64,000 nt of DNA from Elusimicrobia bacterium GWC2_64_44 (lineage in GTDB: Bacteria; Elusimicrobiota; Elusimicrobia; Elusimicrobiales; UBA9959): assembly GCA_001799845.1 (NCBI GenBank), contig MGUG01000048.1, forward strand, positions 1 to 64,000, written 5' to 3'. The translations under genes were made by a program, and so were the position numbers. The notes under the pieces were generated by a model. The model was not told the DNA's origin, searched no databases, and worked only from the letters and a program-made list of their open reading frames with translations. The stretch's first letter is position 1. Each line of letters starts with the position of its first letter. This document shows, one piece after another, positions 17,770 to 27,089 of this stretch.

Positions 17770-18735
17770 TCAGGCCCGGCGTTCGCCGAGCGCCAGCAGG
17801 AAGTCTTTGAGGGCGGCAGCCCCGGCTTTGTCGGGGAAAGCGTCTATAGCGGGGGAAAGTCCTCTAAGCTTGTCGGCGGCGGCCTTGCGGGCGGCGCCGG
17901 AGAAGCCGCCTTTGCGCACCAGGTCCGCCAGCTCCAGCGCCGGCGCCAGGTCGGCGGCCGGGCCGGCCTTGATGGCGGCCAGCAGTTTTTCGGCCTTGGG
18001 CCCGGCCTTCGGGTCGGCCAGGGCCAGGATCAGCGGCAGGGTGAACTTGCCTTCCAGCACGTCCTTCAAAGTCTCTTTGCCGCAGGCCTCGGCGTCGCCC
18101 TCGAAATCCAGCACGTCGTCCACCAGCTGGAAAGCCACGCCGGCTTCTTCGCCCAGTTTTGCGCAGGAGGCCAGCAGCTCGGGCCTGCCCGCCAGCCGGC
18201 AGGCGGCCAGCGCGCACCAGCGGAACAGCGCCCCGGTCTTGAACGCCACTATCTTCTCCGCCTGGGCGGCGGTAAGCGGCTTGCCTTTGGAATTTTCCTC
18301 TATCAGAGCGCCCTCGGTCATGCGGCGCACGGCCTGTACCAGGCTTTCCGGCAGGTCGGGCGCGGCGCGGCCGGCCCAGTCGAAAGCCATGGCTATCAGC
18401 AGGTCTCCCACCAAAATGGCGGAATTTACCCCGAGCTGGTCGTAGAGAGTAGGCAGGCCGCGGCGGTAGCGGGCCTCGTCCAGGCAATCGTCGTGCAGCA
18501 GCGAGGCCGTATGGGTCAGTTCCGCCGCAGCTGCCGCTTTCTCGGCGCGCGCGCGGTCCACGCCCAGGGCGTCGGCGACCAGCAGTGTGAAGCGGGCGCG
18601 CGCTGCCTTGCCCAGGAAGCTGAAAGGGTGGCGGCCGAAATCGAAAACGCCGCGGTCGATGGCGTCCAGCTCTGCGGAGATGTACCCGCCCACGGCGCGC
18701 AGCGAATCTTCAATGGTCGGGGCGGTCTTTTGCAT
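17770..18735 (-). CDS. Polyprenyl diphosphate synthase
   Basis: A 321-residue all-alpha trans-prenyltransferase that extends allylic diphosphates with isopentenyl diphosphate. The first Asp-rich motif is DDCLD at residues 82-86, followed by RYRRGLPTLY. The second is DDVLD in FQLVDDVLDFEGD. Small residues occupy the positions four and five before the first motif (Ala77, Ser78), which in this family goes with longer chain products. The start at 18735 was chosen because upstream in-frame starts would run into the divergent metal-exporter gene. Together with the downstream UbiA-type gene it looks like a side-chain and attachment pair for quinone synthesis. Confidence 0.88.
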   Translation of the reverse strand: MQKTAPTIEDSLRAVGGYISAELDAIDRGVFDFGRHPFSFLGKAARARFTLLVADALGVDRARAEKAAAAAELTHTASLLHDDCLDEARYRRGLPTLYDQLGVNSAILVGDLLIAMAFDWAGRAAPDLPESLVQAVRRMTEGALIEENSKGKPLTAAQAEKIVAFKTGALFRWCALAACRLAGRPELLASCAKLGEEAGVAFQLVDDVLDFEGDAEACGKETLKDVLEGKFTLPLILALADPKAGPKAEKLLAAIKAGPAADLAPALELADLVRKGGFSGAARKAAADKLRGLSPAIDAFPDKAGAAALKDFLLALGERRA

Positions 18736-18768
18736 GATATGACGAAATATTTTAGCATTTAAAAATAA

Positions 18769-18774
18769 TATAAT
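18769..18774 (+). promoter_or_regulatory. -10 box close to the start of the CDF gene (leaderless mRNA likely)
   Basis: TATAAT ends 9 bases before the ATG at 18784, so transcription should begin at or just before the start codon. There is no Shine-Dalgarno sequence. No clear -35 hexamer is seen. Confidence 0.5.
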
Positions 18775-18783
18775 TCCCATATA

Positions 18784-19773
18784 ATGGGACATAGCCACGA
18801 CCACGCGCACGAACATCACGACCATCACGCCCACGACGAGCATGCCGGCCACGGCCACGCCGGCGGCGCCCATTCCTGCTCGCACGGCCACGGTCACGCG
18901 CACAGCGGCCAGTCCCAGCGCGGCGCCATAACCGCCGCTTTCTTTATCACCGCAGGCTTCATGGTGGTGGAGGCGGCCGGCGGCCTGCTGACAGGCAGCA
19001 TGGCGCTGCTGAGCGACTCCATGCACATGCTCACCGACGCCGCCGCGCTGGGGATGAGCTTTTTCGCCTCGCGGCTGGCCGCGCTGAAGCCGGATTCCTC
19101 ACGCACCTATGGCTACCGCCGCGCGGAAGTGGTGGCGGCGCTTGGCAACGCCATGCTGCTGTGGCTGCTCTCCGGCTACATGTTGCGCGAGGTCTACGAG
19201 CGGTTCCACAACCCCGTGCCCGTGCTGTCGGGCCCCATGCTCGCCGTGGCGGTGCTGGGCCTGCTGGCCAACCTGGCCAGCGCGTGGATCCTGCACGGCC
19301 ACAGCGAGGACAACATCAACATCCGCGGGGCTTTCCTGCACGTGGTCAGCGACCTGGCCGGCTCGGTGGCGGCCATCATAGCCGGCGTGATCATCTATAT
19401 CACCGGCTGGTATCCCGCCGATACCATCGTCTCTCTGCTCATTATCGGGCTCATCCTTTTCAGCTCCACCCGCCTGCTGCTGGAGGCCTTTCATATACTT
19501 ATGGAAGGGGCGCCGAAGGGCCTTTCGCTGAAGGCCCTGGAGCGGGAGCTGTTGGCCATGGACGGCGTTTCCGGGGTGCACGAACTGCACGCCTGGAGCC
19601 TCTCTTCCGGTTACAACGCCCTCAGCGCCCACCTGGTGGTGAAGGACCCCGCCAAGCAGCAGGCCGCCCTCCGGTCCGCCTGCCGCGTCGCCCAGGCTTT
19701 CGGCCTTAAGCACACGGTTTTCCAGGTCGAGGCCGAGCCGCTGCACAACGCCTCCTGCGATATCTGCGCCTGA
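18784..19773 (+). CDS. CDF-family zinc/divalent-metal exporter with His-rich N-terminus
   Basis: A proton-coupled cation diffusion facilitator (CzcD/ZitB type) in the inner membrane that expels zinc or related metals. The first ~41 of 329 residues contain 17 His in HDH-type runs and probably bind metal in the cytoplasm. The transmembrane part shows six segments. Metal-site pairs are visible in SDSMHMLTDA (HxxxD) and in HVVSDLAGS (HxxxD), the pattern expected for zinc. A C-terminal cytoplasmic domain follows (DGVSGVHELHAWSL), and the protein ends CDICA. It is divergent from the polyprenyl synthase across 48 bases and appears to be a single-gene unit. Confidence 0.93.
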   Translation: MGHSHDHAHEHHDHHAHDEHAGHGHAGGAHSCSHGHGHAHSGQSQRGAITAAFFITAGFMVVEAAGGLLTGSMALLSDSMHMLTDAAALGMSFFASRLAALKPDSSRTYGYRRAEVVAALGNAMLLWLLSGYMLREVYERFHNPVPVLSGPMLAVAVLGLLANLASAWILHGHSEDNINIRGAFLHVVSDLAGSVAAIIAGVIIYITGWYPADTIVSLLIIGLILFSSTRLLLEAFHILMEGAPKGLSLKALERELLAMDGVSGVHELHAWSLSSGYNALSAHLVVKDPAKQQAALRSACRVAQAFGLKHTVFQVEAEPLHNASCDICA

Positions 19774-19867
19774 CCAGTCAAAATATTTGAGCTTTTTCTG
19801 ACCTTTCCCGGATATTTACCGGAGCCGCCGGGGCTAAGATGAATACAGGAGGAGATTTGTCCGGCAT

Positions 19868-19890
19868 GTAACCAAAGTTACAAAAGTTAC
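19868..19890 (+). promoter_or_regulatory. GTAAC/GTTAC repeat cluster upstream of the cargo1 promoter
   Basis: GTAAC (19868), GTTAC (19877) and GTTAC (19886) are each spaced by four bases. The first two form an inverted repeat and the last two a direct repeat with nine-base period, ending two bases before the -35 box. The same GTTAC-N4-GTTAC direct repeat occurs at 28730-28743 upstream of the second cassette. An activator site is plausible. Confidence 0.4.
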
Positions 19891-19892
19891 GG

Positions 19893-19922
19893 TTGACAAT
19901 TCTCAATCTGATTTTATATTCT
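19893..19922 (+). promoter_or_regulatory. Probable promoter of the exported-protein cluster
   Basis: A perfect TTGACA at 19893-19898 is followed by TATATT (19915, spacer 16) or TATTCT (19917, spacer 18). The leader to the cargo1 ATG is about 100 bases and ends with a GGAGG ribosome site. This is the best sigma-70-type promoter in the window and stands before the 26-kb run of same-strand genes. Confidence 0.65.
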
Positions 19923-20025
19923 TGCGAGGTATTGCTTTTTCAGGCATCTTGAGGGGACTACTTAAATTTTCGTGTTCTGTATCTGCGGACGGCCGTTTTG
20001 CAACGGACCGTTATACGGAGGAACT

Positions 20026-23000
20026 ATGCGTTCATTCACAAAACTGGCGTTAGCTGCGGTTCTGGCTGTTTTCTCGGCGGGTGCCGCCATCGCGGCAACC
20101 ACCGCGCTCACAGTCCACGTGGAGGACCCCTCCGGAGTTGGCCTGCCAGGCGTAAAAGTCGCCGCCATACAGTGGGGCATGAACGGACCTTCCACCTACA
20201 CCCTTCTCGGCCTGACCGACGCCTCCGGAGACAAAGTCTTCAACCTTGAACAGCAGATGGGCTACAGCATCTACGTGACCTCCCACGGTTACTCGCCCAC
20301 CATCGCCGAGCAGTTCAACGACCCGGAATACAACCCCAATCGGAATTTCTGGCCCTGGGACGCTACTCCGCTTTCCTCCACTTTTACGCTGACCCCCGGG
20401 CTGACCGGGATCGGCAAGATAACCCAGGCTTTCACCAACGCCACCCCCAGCAAGGTGCTGATGGGCGGCATACATAACATGCTAGCGCAGATGCCCGGCC
20501 CTTCTGGCATGGTCTTCACCAGCATTGGCGGCGCCGGCGTCCTGGAAATAGAGAACGTTCCCTTCTCCGCGGCCAATACCTATAATATAGGCCTCTACGA
20601 TCCCACCCTGAACCGCGGCATCGGCCGCAACGTGATGAGCGACCTGGGAGACGGCAGCGCCGAATATCCCGGCGTGCCGTTGCTTAACTATCCCGCCCTC
20701 GATTTCAACCAGTCTATCCCGCCCTCGCGCGTGGAGACCAATACCCAGCCCGGAGGCTCCGGCGGCGGTTCCGCGGCCGGAGTCAGCGTGGAAGGCGTAG
20801 TTCACGAGTTGAACTATACCACCGCCACGGTTAGCCACACCGGCATCGGCATCAAGGCCTGCGTTTCCGGCAACAACTGGAACAGCTGGGCCAACACCGA
20901 CGAGAACGGCCGCTTCCAGCTCTACGGCCTCAACCCCGGCACCACCTATTATTTCAACGTCATGGGCGGCTGCTCCTGGAGCCAGAATGGCCAAAGCGCG
21001 TGTTATGGCCCTTACAGCAGCGCGCAATACAACGCGCAGGATATCTGCCTGCAGAACCCCGGTTCCATAAACACCAACGACCTGCTGTACGTCAGCTCGG
21101 ACGTGGCTTACCACAGCGTTAAACTGGCCCGCATGCCGCGCAGCAACGGCCAGATGCGCGTCTACGTGCGTTCTTCTTCCGGGTACCCTATTCCCAACGC
21201 GAACGTAAACGTAAGCCCCGATGGTTCGCCCTGGCCGCTGGCCGGGGACAGCTGCGCTAACCAGAACAACTACATGATGTTCTCGTCCACCAACTTCGCC
21301 TCGTCGCCCGGCTTCTCCAATGCCGGAGCCAATACCTCGGCCACCGGCTACGCCCTGCTCGACGGCCTGCCGAGCGGTACCTATAACGTTAACATCTGGA
21401 CGCCTTTCTCCAGCGGCAGCTCCAACGGCCCCACCGGTTTCAACGGCGGTCCCGACGGCACCTTCGGCAACTGGAACGCCATACCATGGCAGGCGATCCA
21501 CTGCACCGGTACCGGCGCTGACGACTACCGCGTAATGATAGACACCACTGCCGTCCCGACGATGAAGATCTTCGACAGCAGCGGTACGCTGCTGAACCTG
21601 TCTTCCATTACCTATATAGTGGACGCCGGGGGAGCTAACACCTCCGGAGAGATCCGCGGCACGGTCCGGTTCCCGGTAGAGGCCGACCTGATCGGCTCTC
21701 CCATAATGATAACCCTGTACCCGCAGTGCATGGAAGGTCCCTGCGGCTCAGGCAACTTCTCGGTCATAGCGGGCTCGGGCGCCGCCAGCTACGCGTATAC
21801 CATAAATGTAGCGAGCGGCACCGACTACTGGATGAACATCAACTCGCCCGGCTGGGGCCGCCTGCAGAACAACGGCAATAATATGATCAGCCTGCAGTCT
21901 ACCGGCACCGTTGTCCTGAACATGGACTTCGCCCCGGCGGGTACCGTCAGCGGCACGCTCTACAAGCCTGACGGCACCATCTTCACCCCCGCTGCCAACC
22001 AGTATGTCCACGTCGGCATGAACAGCGACCGCGGCGGCAGCGGCACCCAGCTGCAGAGCGACGGTTCTTTTGAACTGAAAGACGTGCTCTCCGGCGAGGC
22101 CCGCGCCTATATCAGCGCCGGCGGCATGGGAGAGTTCAATTACGCGCTGCCCACCCCGGTACCCACCGTCACGGTCACGGCCGGCAGCACTACCACGCTG
22201 AACATCAACCTGGTCAACGCGGTCTACGTGGGCGTGCAGCTTAGCACGGCCATGGTGCCCGACGCCTCAATTATCTCAAGCGACTATGACGCCATCATAG
22301 GCTTCCGGGCTATCCCCGTGCCCGCCGGCACGGTCCTGAAGGGCGAGACGCTCAAAGACATGCTCTTCGGCAAGGGCGATAACGATAACCGCCTCACCTT
22401 CGCCAACCCAACCGGCATGATGGACGGCGGCCCCTGCGGCAACAACTGGCCGGGCGGTTTCTGCGCCAAGAGCGTGCCGTCGCCCTCGGTCTACGACTTC
22501 TACCTGATGCGCTCCGGCGACTTCGGGAATATGTCTTCGTCCACGGCGGCCGCCGTGGCCGCCTACCCGCACTTCACGCTGCTGACCTCCAGCAAGAACG
22601 TGATAGTGGACAGCGACCACATAGTGGCCAGTTCCGTCCGGCCCGGCATGAACGGCGGCACGCTCGCCGACGGCATACCGGTGAACCTGACGCCCGCCAC
22701 GAACCTGTCCGGCCGCGGCAACTCCGTGCTGGCCGGCGACGTGAGCGCCGACAACTTCTTCCGCGAGGCGGACTATATCGCCCTCAACGGCGACCTGGAC
22801 GACTTCATGACGTACCTGCCTCTCGTGACCCTCTACGGTGCCGACGGCAGTTTCAAGGCCGCCGGCATGGTAGTGCCGCCGCCCGCGTTCATCCAGCAGT
22901 ACGACCAGCAGTTCAACATCGCCTATGCCCAGGGCTACCCGGCCTTCAAGGCGCTGCTGGACCTGTCACCCTCGTTCGGCTTCGAGATCCGCGGCCTGGC

Positions 23001-24912
23001 GCCCTCCACCTGCTTCACCGCGGTGGTGACCACGCCCAACTACCCGCCCTACCAGACCAGGGCCTGCACCGGAGTTAACAATTCCACTACCACCATCACG
23101 GTGGACCTTGACTCCGCCGTGGGCGCGGGCGCCACCGTGCAGGGCGTGGTGACCAGCACCGCCACCGGGCTCGTCCTGCCCAACGCTTCGGTGGAACTGC
23201 TCAGCGAATCCGACACCCGCTCGGCGGTGACCGACTCTTCCGGCGCCTACTCGTTCCCCGGTCTTGCGCCGGGCACGGTGAAGGTGCGCGCTTCCATAGA
23301 CGGCTACGCCTACGGCGAAGCCGATCAGGACCTGGTGGGGAGCAACTCCTACACCCGGAACTTCGCGCTGTTCCCGGCCGGCGGCTCCATCACCGGCACG
23401 GTCTACTCGCAGAAACTGCCTTACTCCAAGGTGCAGGCTGGAGCGCAGATCGTCGCCTACAACGACACCTACAACGGCACGCATCCCGACTCGCCCCTGC
23501 CGCTGATCAGGACCAAGACCGGTTCCGACGGCACCTACCGCATCAACGGGCTCATCCCCGGGGACGTCTATAAAGTGTTCCTCAAGGTGCAGGGCAAGTA
23601 CACGCTGACCGTCTCTACCCCGGCGACTTCCGGGATCGTGGCGGACGTGGACTTTACCATGCTGCCCAAGCCCCTCGACATCGAGGTCTTCGCCAAGAAG
23701 ACGGAGACCGACTTCGAGTTCACTATACTGAACCCGCAGGACTTCAAGAGCGGCTGGGTCGGCTGGAGCGCCTCGCCGTTCAACGGGGCCTCCGCCTCCA
23801 CCGTCACCCTGACCAACCTCTCAAGCGGCGAGATGATAGGCAAGATACCGCTGGGCTCGCTGACTTCCGGCGTGACTTACGTGCTGTATGGCGCGGCCAA
23901 GTCCTACTCCGGCAGGCAGGTCGTCAAGGAACTGCTGTTCGGCAGCGACTACAAGGGCAACGCCAAGCAGCAGATCGACGAGGCCATCCTGGGCGACGAC
24001 TCCGACGACGGCTTTGGCCGCAAGAACAACGAGGTCCCGCTGGACCGCAGCGGCGACGACCCGTCTGGCATAGTGTTCCCGCCCGGCGCCGTACTCGCCT
24101 CCACGGGATCCGTTCCCACCTGCTCGTTCAAGGGCGAGGACAAGGACTCCGCGTCGGCGGCCGCCAAGGTGGCCGCTCTCGGAGCGGACTCCTTCGCCGG
24201 CGACCTGTATACCATAGAGCTGGCGAGCGTTACCCACAACGACAACAAGTCCATAGAGATCACCCTGGCTTACGACAAGAGCACGGCCGACCTCGACGAC
24301 CTCTCGGTGGCGCGCTACAACGACAGCACCGGGAAATGGGAGCAGCTGTCCGGCGTGGCCACGGTCAACCCGCTGAAGGGCACCGTCAAGGTCAAGCTGC
24401 GCTCGCTGGCTTCGGTCCTGTCGGTCAGGCCCGGCGCCTCCAGGTTCTCCGCTAACCGCTTCGACGGCAAGCAGTACCGCGTGTCCGCGGCCGGGTCCAG
24501 CAGCACCTCCGGCACCTTCGCCGTGGTGCGGCCTTCGATCGCCGGCAACGCCTACGCGGGGACCAAGCTGAAGGTGTTCAATTACCCGAACCCCTTCAAC
24601 CTCAAGACCAAGACGGTCAATAACAGCCAGGGCGCGGCCCTCAGCGGCAACACCGAGGGCACCGTGATCCACGTGGAAGTGCCCGCCGGCAACGGCGGCG
24701 ACGGCCACGTGCGCATCTACACGCTCGCCGGCGAGCTGGTCAACGACCTGAGGACCAACTTCACCGCCGGCGCGCATAACTACGTGCTCTGGGGCGGCAA
24801 CAACAAGGCCGGCCAGCCCGTGGCCAACGGCGTCTATTACGGCGTGGTAGAACTGGCGGGCAAGGCGCCCGACCGCGAGGACGCGACCTTCAAGATGGTC
24901 GTGATAAAATAG
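20026..24912 (+). CDS. Cargo1: 1628-aa secreted multi-domain protein with sorting-type C-terminal domain
   Basis: A large exported surface protein of unknown function. The start at 20026 follows GGAGG and gives a signal peptide (residues 1-23, ending AIAA); an ATG at 19972 would disrupt it. Carboxypeptidase-regulatory-like beta-sandwich repeats are seen at about 25-95, 257-320, 1039-1110 and beyond (pattern VTDSSGAYSFPGLAPGTVKVRA). The middle is Gly/Ser/Asn-rich. From about residue 746 to the end it is homologous to the last ~870 residues of the 4568-aa protein at 31618. The last ~115 residues hold NYPNPFN, then VRIYTLAGELV, GGNNKAGQPVANGVYY and FKMVVIK. This pattern resembles FlgD-Ig or type IX secretion sorting domains. 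PorV1 follows after 26 bases. Confidence 0.85.
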   Translation: MRSFTKLALAAVLAVFSAGAAIAATTALTVHVEDPSGVGLPGVKVAAIQWGMNGPSTYTLLGLTDASGDKVFNLEQQMGYSIYVTSHGYSPTIAEQFNDPEYNPNRNFWPWDATPLSSTFTLTPGLTGIGKITQAFTNATPSKVLMGGIHNMLAQMPGPSGMVFTSIGGAGVLEIENVPFSAANTYNIGLYDPTLNRGIGRNVMSDLGDGSAEYPGVPLLNYPALDFNQSIPPSRVETNTQPGGSGGGSAAGVSVEGVVHELNYTTATVSHTGIGIKACVSGNNWNSWANTDENGRFQLYGLNPGTTYYFNVMGGCSWSQNGQSACYGPYSSAQYNAQDICLQNPGSINTNDLLYVSSDVAYHSVKLARMPRSNGQMRVYVRSSSGYPIPNANVNVSPDGSPWPLAGDSCANQNNYMMFSSTNFASSPGFSNAGANTSATGYALLDGLPSGTYNVNIWTPFSSGSSNGPTGFNGGPDGTFGNWNAIPWQAIHCTGTGADDYRVMIDTTAVPTMKIFDSSGTLLNLSSITYIVDAGGANTSGEIRGTVRFPVEADLIGSPIMITLYPQCMEGPCGSGNFSVIAGSGAASYAYTINVASGTDYWMNINSPGWGRLQNNGNNMISLQSTGTVVLNMDFAPAGTVSGTLYKPDGTIFTPAANQYVHVGMNSDRGGSGTQLQSDGSFELKDVLSGEARAYISAGGMGEFNYALPTPVPTVTVTAGSTTTLNINLVNAVYVGVQLSTAMVPDASIISSDYDAIIGFRAIPVPAGTVLKGETLKDMLFGKGDNDNRLTFANPTGMMDGGPCGNNWPGGFCAKSVPSPSVYDFYLMRSGDFGNMSSSTAAAVAAYPHFTLLTSSKNVIVDSDHIVASSVRPGMNGGTLADGIPVNLTPATNLSGRGNSVLAGDVSADNFFREADYIALNGDLDDFMTYLPLVTLYGADGSFKAAGMVVPPPAFIQQYDQQFNIAYAQGYPAFKALLDLSPSFGFEIRGLAPSTCFTAVVTTPNYPPYQTRACTGVNNSTTTITVDLDSAVGAGATVQGVVTSTATGLVLPNASVELLSESDTRSAVTDSSGAYSFPGLAPGTVKVRASIDGYAYGEADQDLVGSNSYTRNFALFPAGGSITGTVYSQKLPYSKVQAGAQIVAYNDTYNGTHPDSPLPLIRTKTGSDGTYRINGLIPGDVYKVFLKVQGKYTLTVSTPATSGIVADVDFTMLPKPLDIEVFAKKTETDFEFTILNPQDFKSGWVGWSASPFNGASASTVTLTNLSSGEMIGKIPLGSLTSGVTYVLYGAAKSYSGRQVVKELLFGSDYKGNAKQQIDEAILGDDSDDGFGRKNNEVPLDRSGDDPSGIVFPPGAVLASTGSVPTCSFKGEDKDSASAAAKVAALGADSFAGDLYTIELASVTHNDNKSIEITLAYDKSTADLDDLSVARYNDSTGKWEQLSGVATVNPLKGTVKVKLRSLASVLSVRPGASRFSANRFDGKQYRVSAAGSSSTSGTFAVVRPSIAGNAYAGTKLKVFNYPNPFNLKTKTVNNSQGAALSGNTEGTVIHVEVPAGNGGDGHVRIYTLAGELVNDLRTNFTAGAHNYVLWGGNNKAGQPVANGVYYGVVELAGKAPDREDATFKMVVIK

Positions 24913-24938
24913 GCCCGGGTTAAGACTGAGGAGAGACT

Positions 24939-25844
24939 ATGAAACATAAAATATTCCTTTCAGCGGTTTTAATGCTGGCGGCGGCCTCCGCTTACGCCGC
25001 CGGCCCCGGCACCACGGGCGCCAGCTTCCTTAAGGTGGGAGTCGGCGCCAGGGAGCTCGCCATGGGTTCGGCCGCCAGCGTCCTCACCGAGGGCGCCGGC
25101 GCGGCCAACTGGAACCCGGCCAAACTCGCCGGGCTCAAGGGCAAGCACCTGAGCGCCAGCTACAACATGCTGTTCATCGACGAGTCCCAGGGCTACCTGG
25201 GCTTCGCCACGCAGCTTAAGGACGACATGGGCGTGCTGGGCGGCGGCATGAACTACCTGACCGTCGGCGACATCGAGCGGCGCGCCGGGGACACCGAGAA
25301 CCCGGATTCCCTGTTCGACAGCAATAACATGGCGCTGGCTTTCTCCTACGCGCGGGCCGAGGTGCGGCCCGGGCTCGCGCTGGGCGCCAGCCTTAAGTAC
25401 ATCAGCCAGGACCTGGACACCCAGACCGACAAGGCCGTGGCGGTGGACCTGGGTTCGACTTACCAGCTTAACGACACCTACACCGCGGCCTTCGTGGTGC
25501 AGAACCTGGGCGGCAAGGTGGGCCCTGACAACCTGCCGCTGCTCATCAAGGGCGGCGTGGCCCGCAGTTTCCTGGACGGCAAGCTGGCCGCCGCGGCGGA
25601 CGTGGACTGGCTGGCCTACGACGAGCGCTTCTACCTGGACCTGGGCGCGGAATACCTGCTCGGCAAGGGCCTCGCCTTCAGGGCCGGCTACCAGCTGGGC
25701 CGCTCGCAGGACGAGCTCGGCGGCCTGACCGGCCTCGGGGCCGGCCTGGGGCTCAAGTTCGACCGCTTCACCCTGGACTACGCCTATGTGCCCTTCGGCG
25801 ACCTGGGCGACACTCACCGTATGACTTTGGGGTTCACCTTCTGA
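24939..25844 (+). CDS. PorV1: PorV/PorQ-family (UPF0164-like) outer-membrane protein
   Basis: 301 residues with a signal peptide (residues 1-20, ending AYA), then the family start GPGTTGASFLKVGVGARELAMGSA and NWNPAKLAGL. The rest is a FadL-like beta barrel ending in Phe. The C-terminal DYAYVPFGDLGDTHRMTLGF is the family hallmark. In type IX secretion PorV carries folded cargo with C-terminal sorting domains from the translocon to the surface. Placement directly behind cargo1 suggests it serves that protein. The paralogue at 45414 sits in the same position behind the second giant protein. Confidence 0.88.
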   Translation: MKHKIFLSAVLMLAAASAYAAGPGTTGASFLKVGVGARELAMGSAASVLTEGAGAANWNPAKLAGLKGKHLSASYNMLFIDESQGYLGFATQLKDDMGVLGGGMNYLTVGDIERRAGDTENPDSLFDSNNMALAFSYARAEVRPGLALGASLKYISQDLDTQTDKAVAVDLGSTYQLNDTYTAAFVVQNLGGKVGPDNLPLLIKGGVARSFLDGKLAAAADVDWLAYDERFYLDLGAEYLLGKGLAFRAGYQLGRSQDELGGLTGLGAGLGLKFDRFTLDYAYVPFGDLGDTHRMTLGFTF

Positions 25845-25863
25845 CGCTGCACTGGAGAACATC

Positions 25864-27087
25864 TTGAAAAAACTTATACTAGCAGCAGTGCTTTTAGCGC
25901 CGGCCCACGCCGGCGCTAAAGGTTTCGAGCTAATGGGAAAGCTGGACGTATTCGGCGGCCAGTACTTCTTTGAGGACCAGTCGGGGGCCTTTAACGGCTA
26001 CGGCGTCCTGGACGCCCAGCTGGCCAAAAGCCTGTCCTCCAGCAAGGGCTATTTCATCAGCCTGCGTTCCGTGTATACCGGCTTCAAGCAGGTCAACGAG
26101 CTCTCCGGCGGCGGCACGCTGTTCCAGCAGAGCATGGACCACTCGCTCGGCTACAAGTACATAAAGCGGTACGAGGGCGGCTGGTCGTTAAAGCCCCGGG
26201 CCGGAGTAAAGACGCAGTTCTTCCGGGAGACTAAAGACGAGAAATGGGGCGAGGGTCTCTACGACTTCACCCGCTACGAGGCGGGCCTGACGCTGGAGCG
26301 CAAAACGCGCTGGAGCCTCTCCTCCCCGTGGACCTGGCAGCTCTCCTGGGACGCCTATTACACGCGCTATACGCGTTTCAAGACCCTGGCCAGCAAGTAT
26401 GGCGCGGAGCTGGCCTCCCCGAACCCGGGCACCCGCACGCTCGACACGCTGACCAACCAGCTCTCCTATTCCAGCGAACTGGACCTGCCTAACTTCGTCC
26501 GGGCGGACTTTTTCGCCTCCCTGTCCATGATCGGTTACTCGGACCAGAAGGTCATCAACTCGGAAGGCCGCTACCTGCCAGATATGCGCTCGGACTACTA
26601 CCAGTCAGTGCACGCCGGCCTGTCCAAGCGCTATAACGACTTCGGCTTGCTGGGCGGCGTCCGGCCGGTGCTCGGCATGGGCCTGGGCCTGGGCAATACG
26701 TTCTCCAACCAGAACCACCTGGACACCGACCCGGCCAGGCTGAAGTATATCCGCGGCTTCTACGACTATGTAGAGGGCCGCGTAACGCCCAGCGCGCAGT
26801 TCACCTTTATAGAGTCGGGCCTGGTGGCCCGCCTGTCCTATGAGTACGCTGCGCGCAATTACTCGCAGCGCCTGGCCCAGAGGGCGGACGGTACCTATAC
26901 CTCCAGAAAACTGACGCAGCGCTCCGGCAGCTTTACGGCCGAACTCAGCTATCCCCTGTTCAGGTCCGTGGATATCAAGGCGCAGGGCAACTGGGCCGAT
27001 TCCGGCTCCAATAACGACTACGAGCAGGTTTACCGCTACACCTATAAGAGCTCCATGTATTTTGTGGGCGCGGAGTGGAGGTTCTAG
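25864..27087 (+). CDS. Barrel1: putative outer-membrane beta-barrel protein
   Basis: 407 residues starting with TTG, about seven bases after GGAGA. The signal peptide is MKKLILAAVLLAPAHAGA. The mature part has alternating aromatic strands and ends VGAEWRF, with the terminal Phe typical of BAM substrates. I do not recognise a named family. It is a paralogue of the protein at 30328: both have a GG-Y start strand, an LxGGG turn, DE(K/D)WG(E/D)GL(Y/F)D, and the same last strand (YRYTYKSSMYFVGAEW against FRYNYRASTYLLGLEW). It lies 19 bases after PorV1 and 2 bases before FecR1. A role as pore, anchor or assembly partner is inference. Confidence 0.75.
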   Translation: MKKLILAAVLLAPAHAGAKGFELMGKLDVFGGQYFFEDQSGAFNGYGVLDAQLAKSLSSSKGYFISLRSVYTGFKQVNELSGGGTLFQQSMDHSLGYKYIKRYEGGWSLKPRAGVKTQFFRETKDEKWGEGLYDFTRYEAGLTLERKTRWSLSSPWTWQLSWDAYYTRYTRFKTLASKYGAELASPNPGTRTLDTLTNQLSYSSELDLPNFVRADFFASLSMIGYSDQKVINSEGRYLPDMRSDYYQSVHAGLSKRYNDFGLLGGVRPVLGMGLGLGNTFSNQNHLDTDPARLKYIRGFYDYVEGRVTPSAQFTFIESGLVARLSYEYAARNYSQRLAQRADGTYTSRKLTQRSGSFTAELSYPLFRSVDIKAQGNWADSGSNNDYEQVYRYTYKSSMYFVGAEWRF

Positions 27088-27089
27088 CC

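Noticed and set aside
18736-19026. N-terminal extension of the polyprenyl synthase
   Set aside because: The extension is the antisense of the His-rich CDF start and has no family similarity.
19838-19873. Ten-codon open frame upstream of the cargo1 promoter
   Set aside because: It lies before the -35 box, so it is not in the cargo1 transcript, and no ribosome site is seen. I could not support a leader peptide.
19774-20025. Riboswitch in the region before cargo1 (c-di-GMP type considered)
   Set aside because: Conserved core sequences of known riboswitches are not visible; only short GC hairpins and the promoter are seen.
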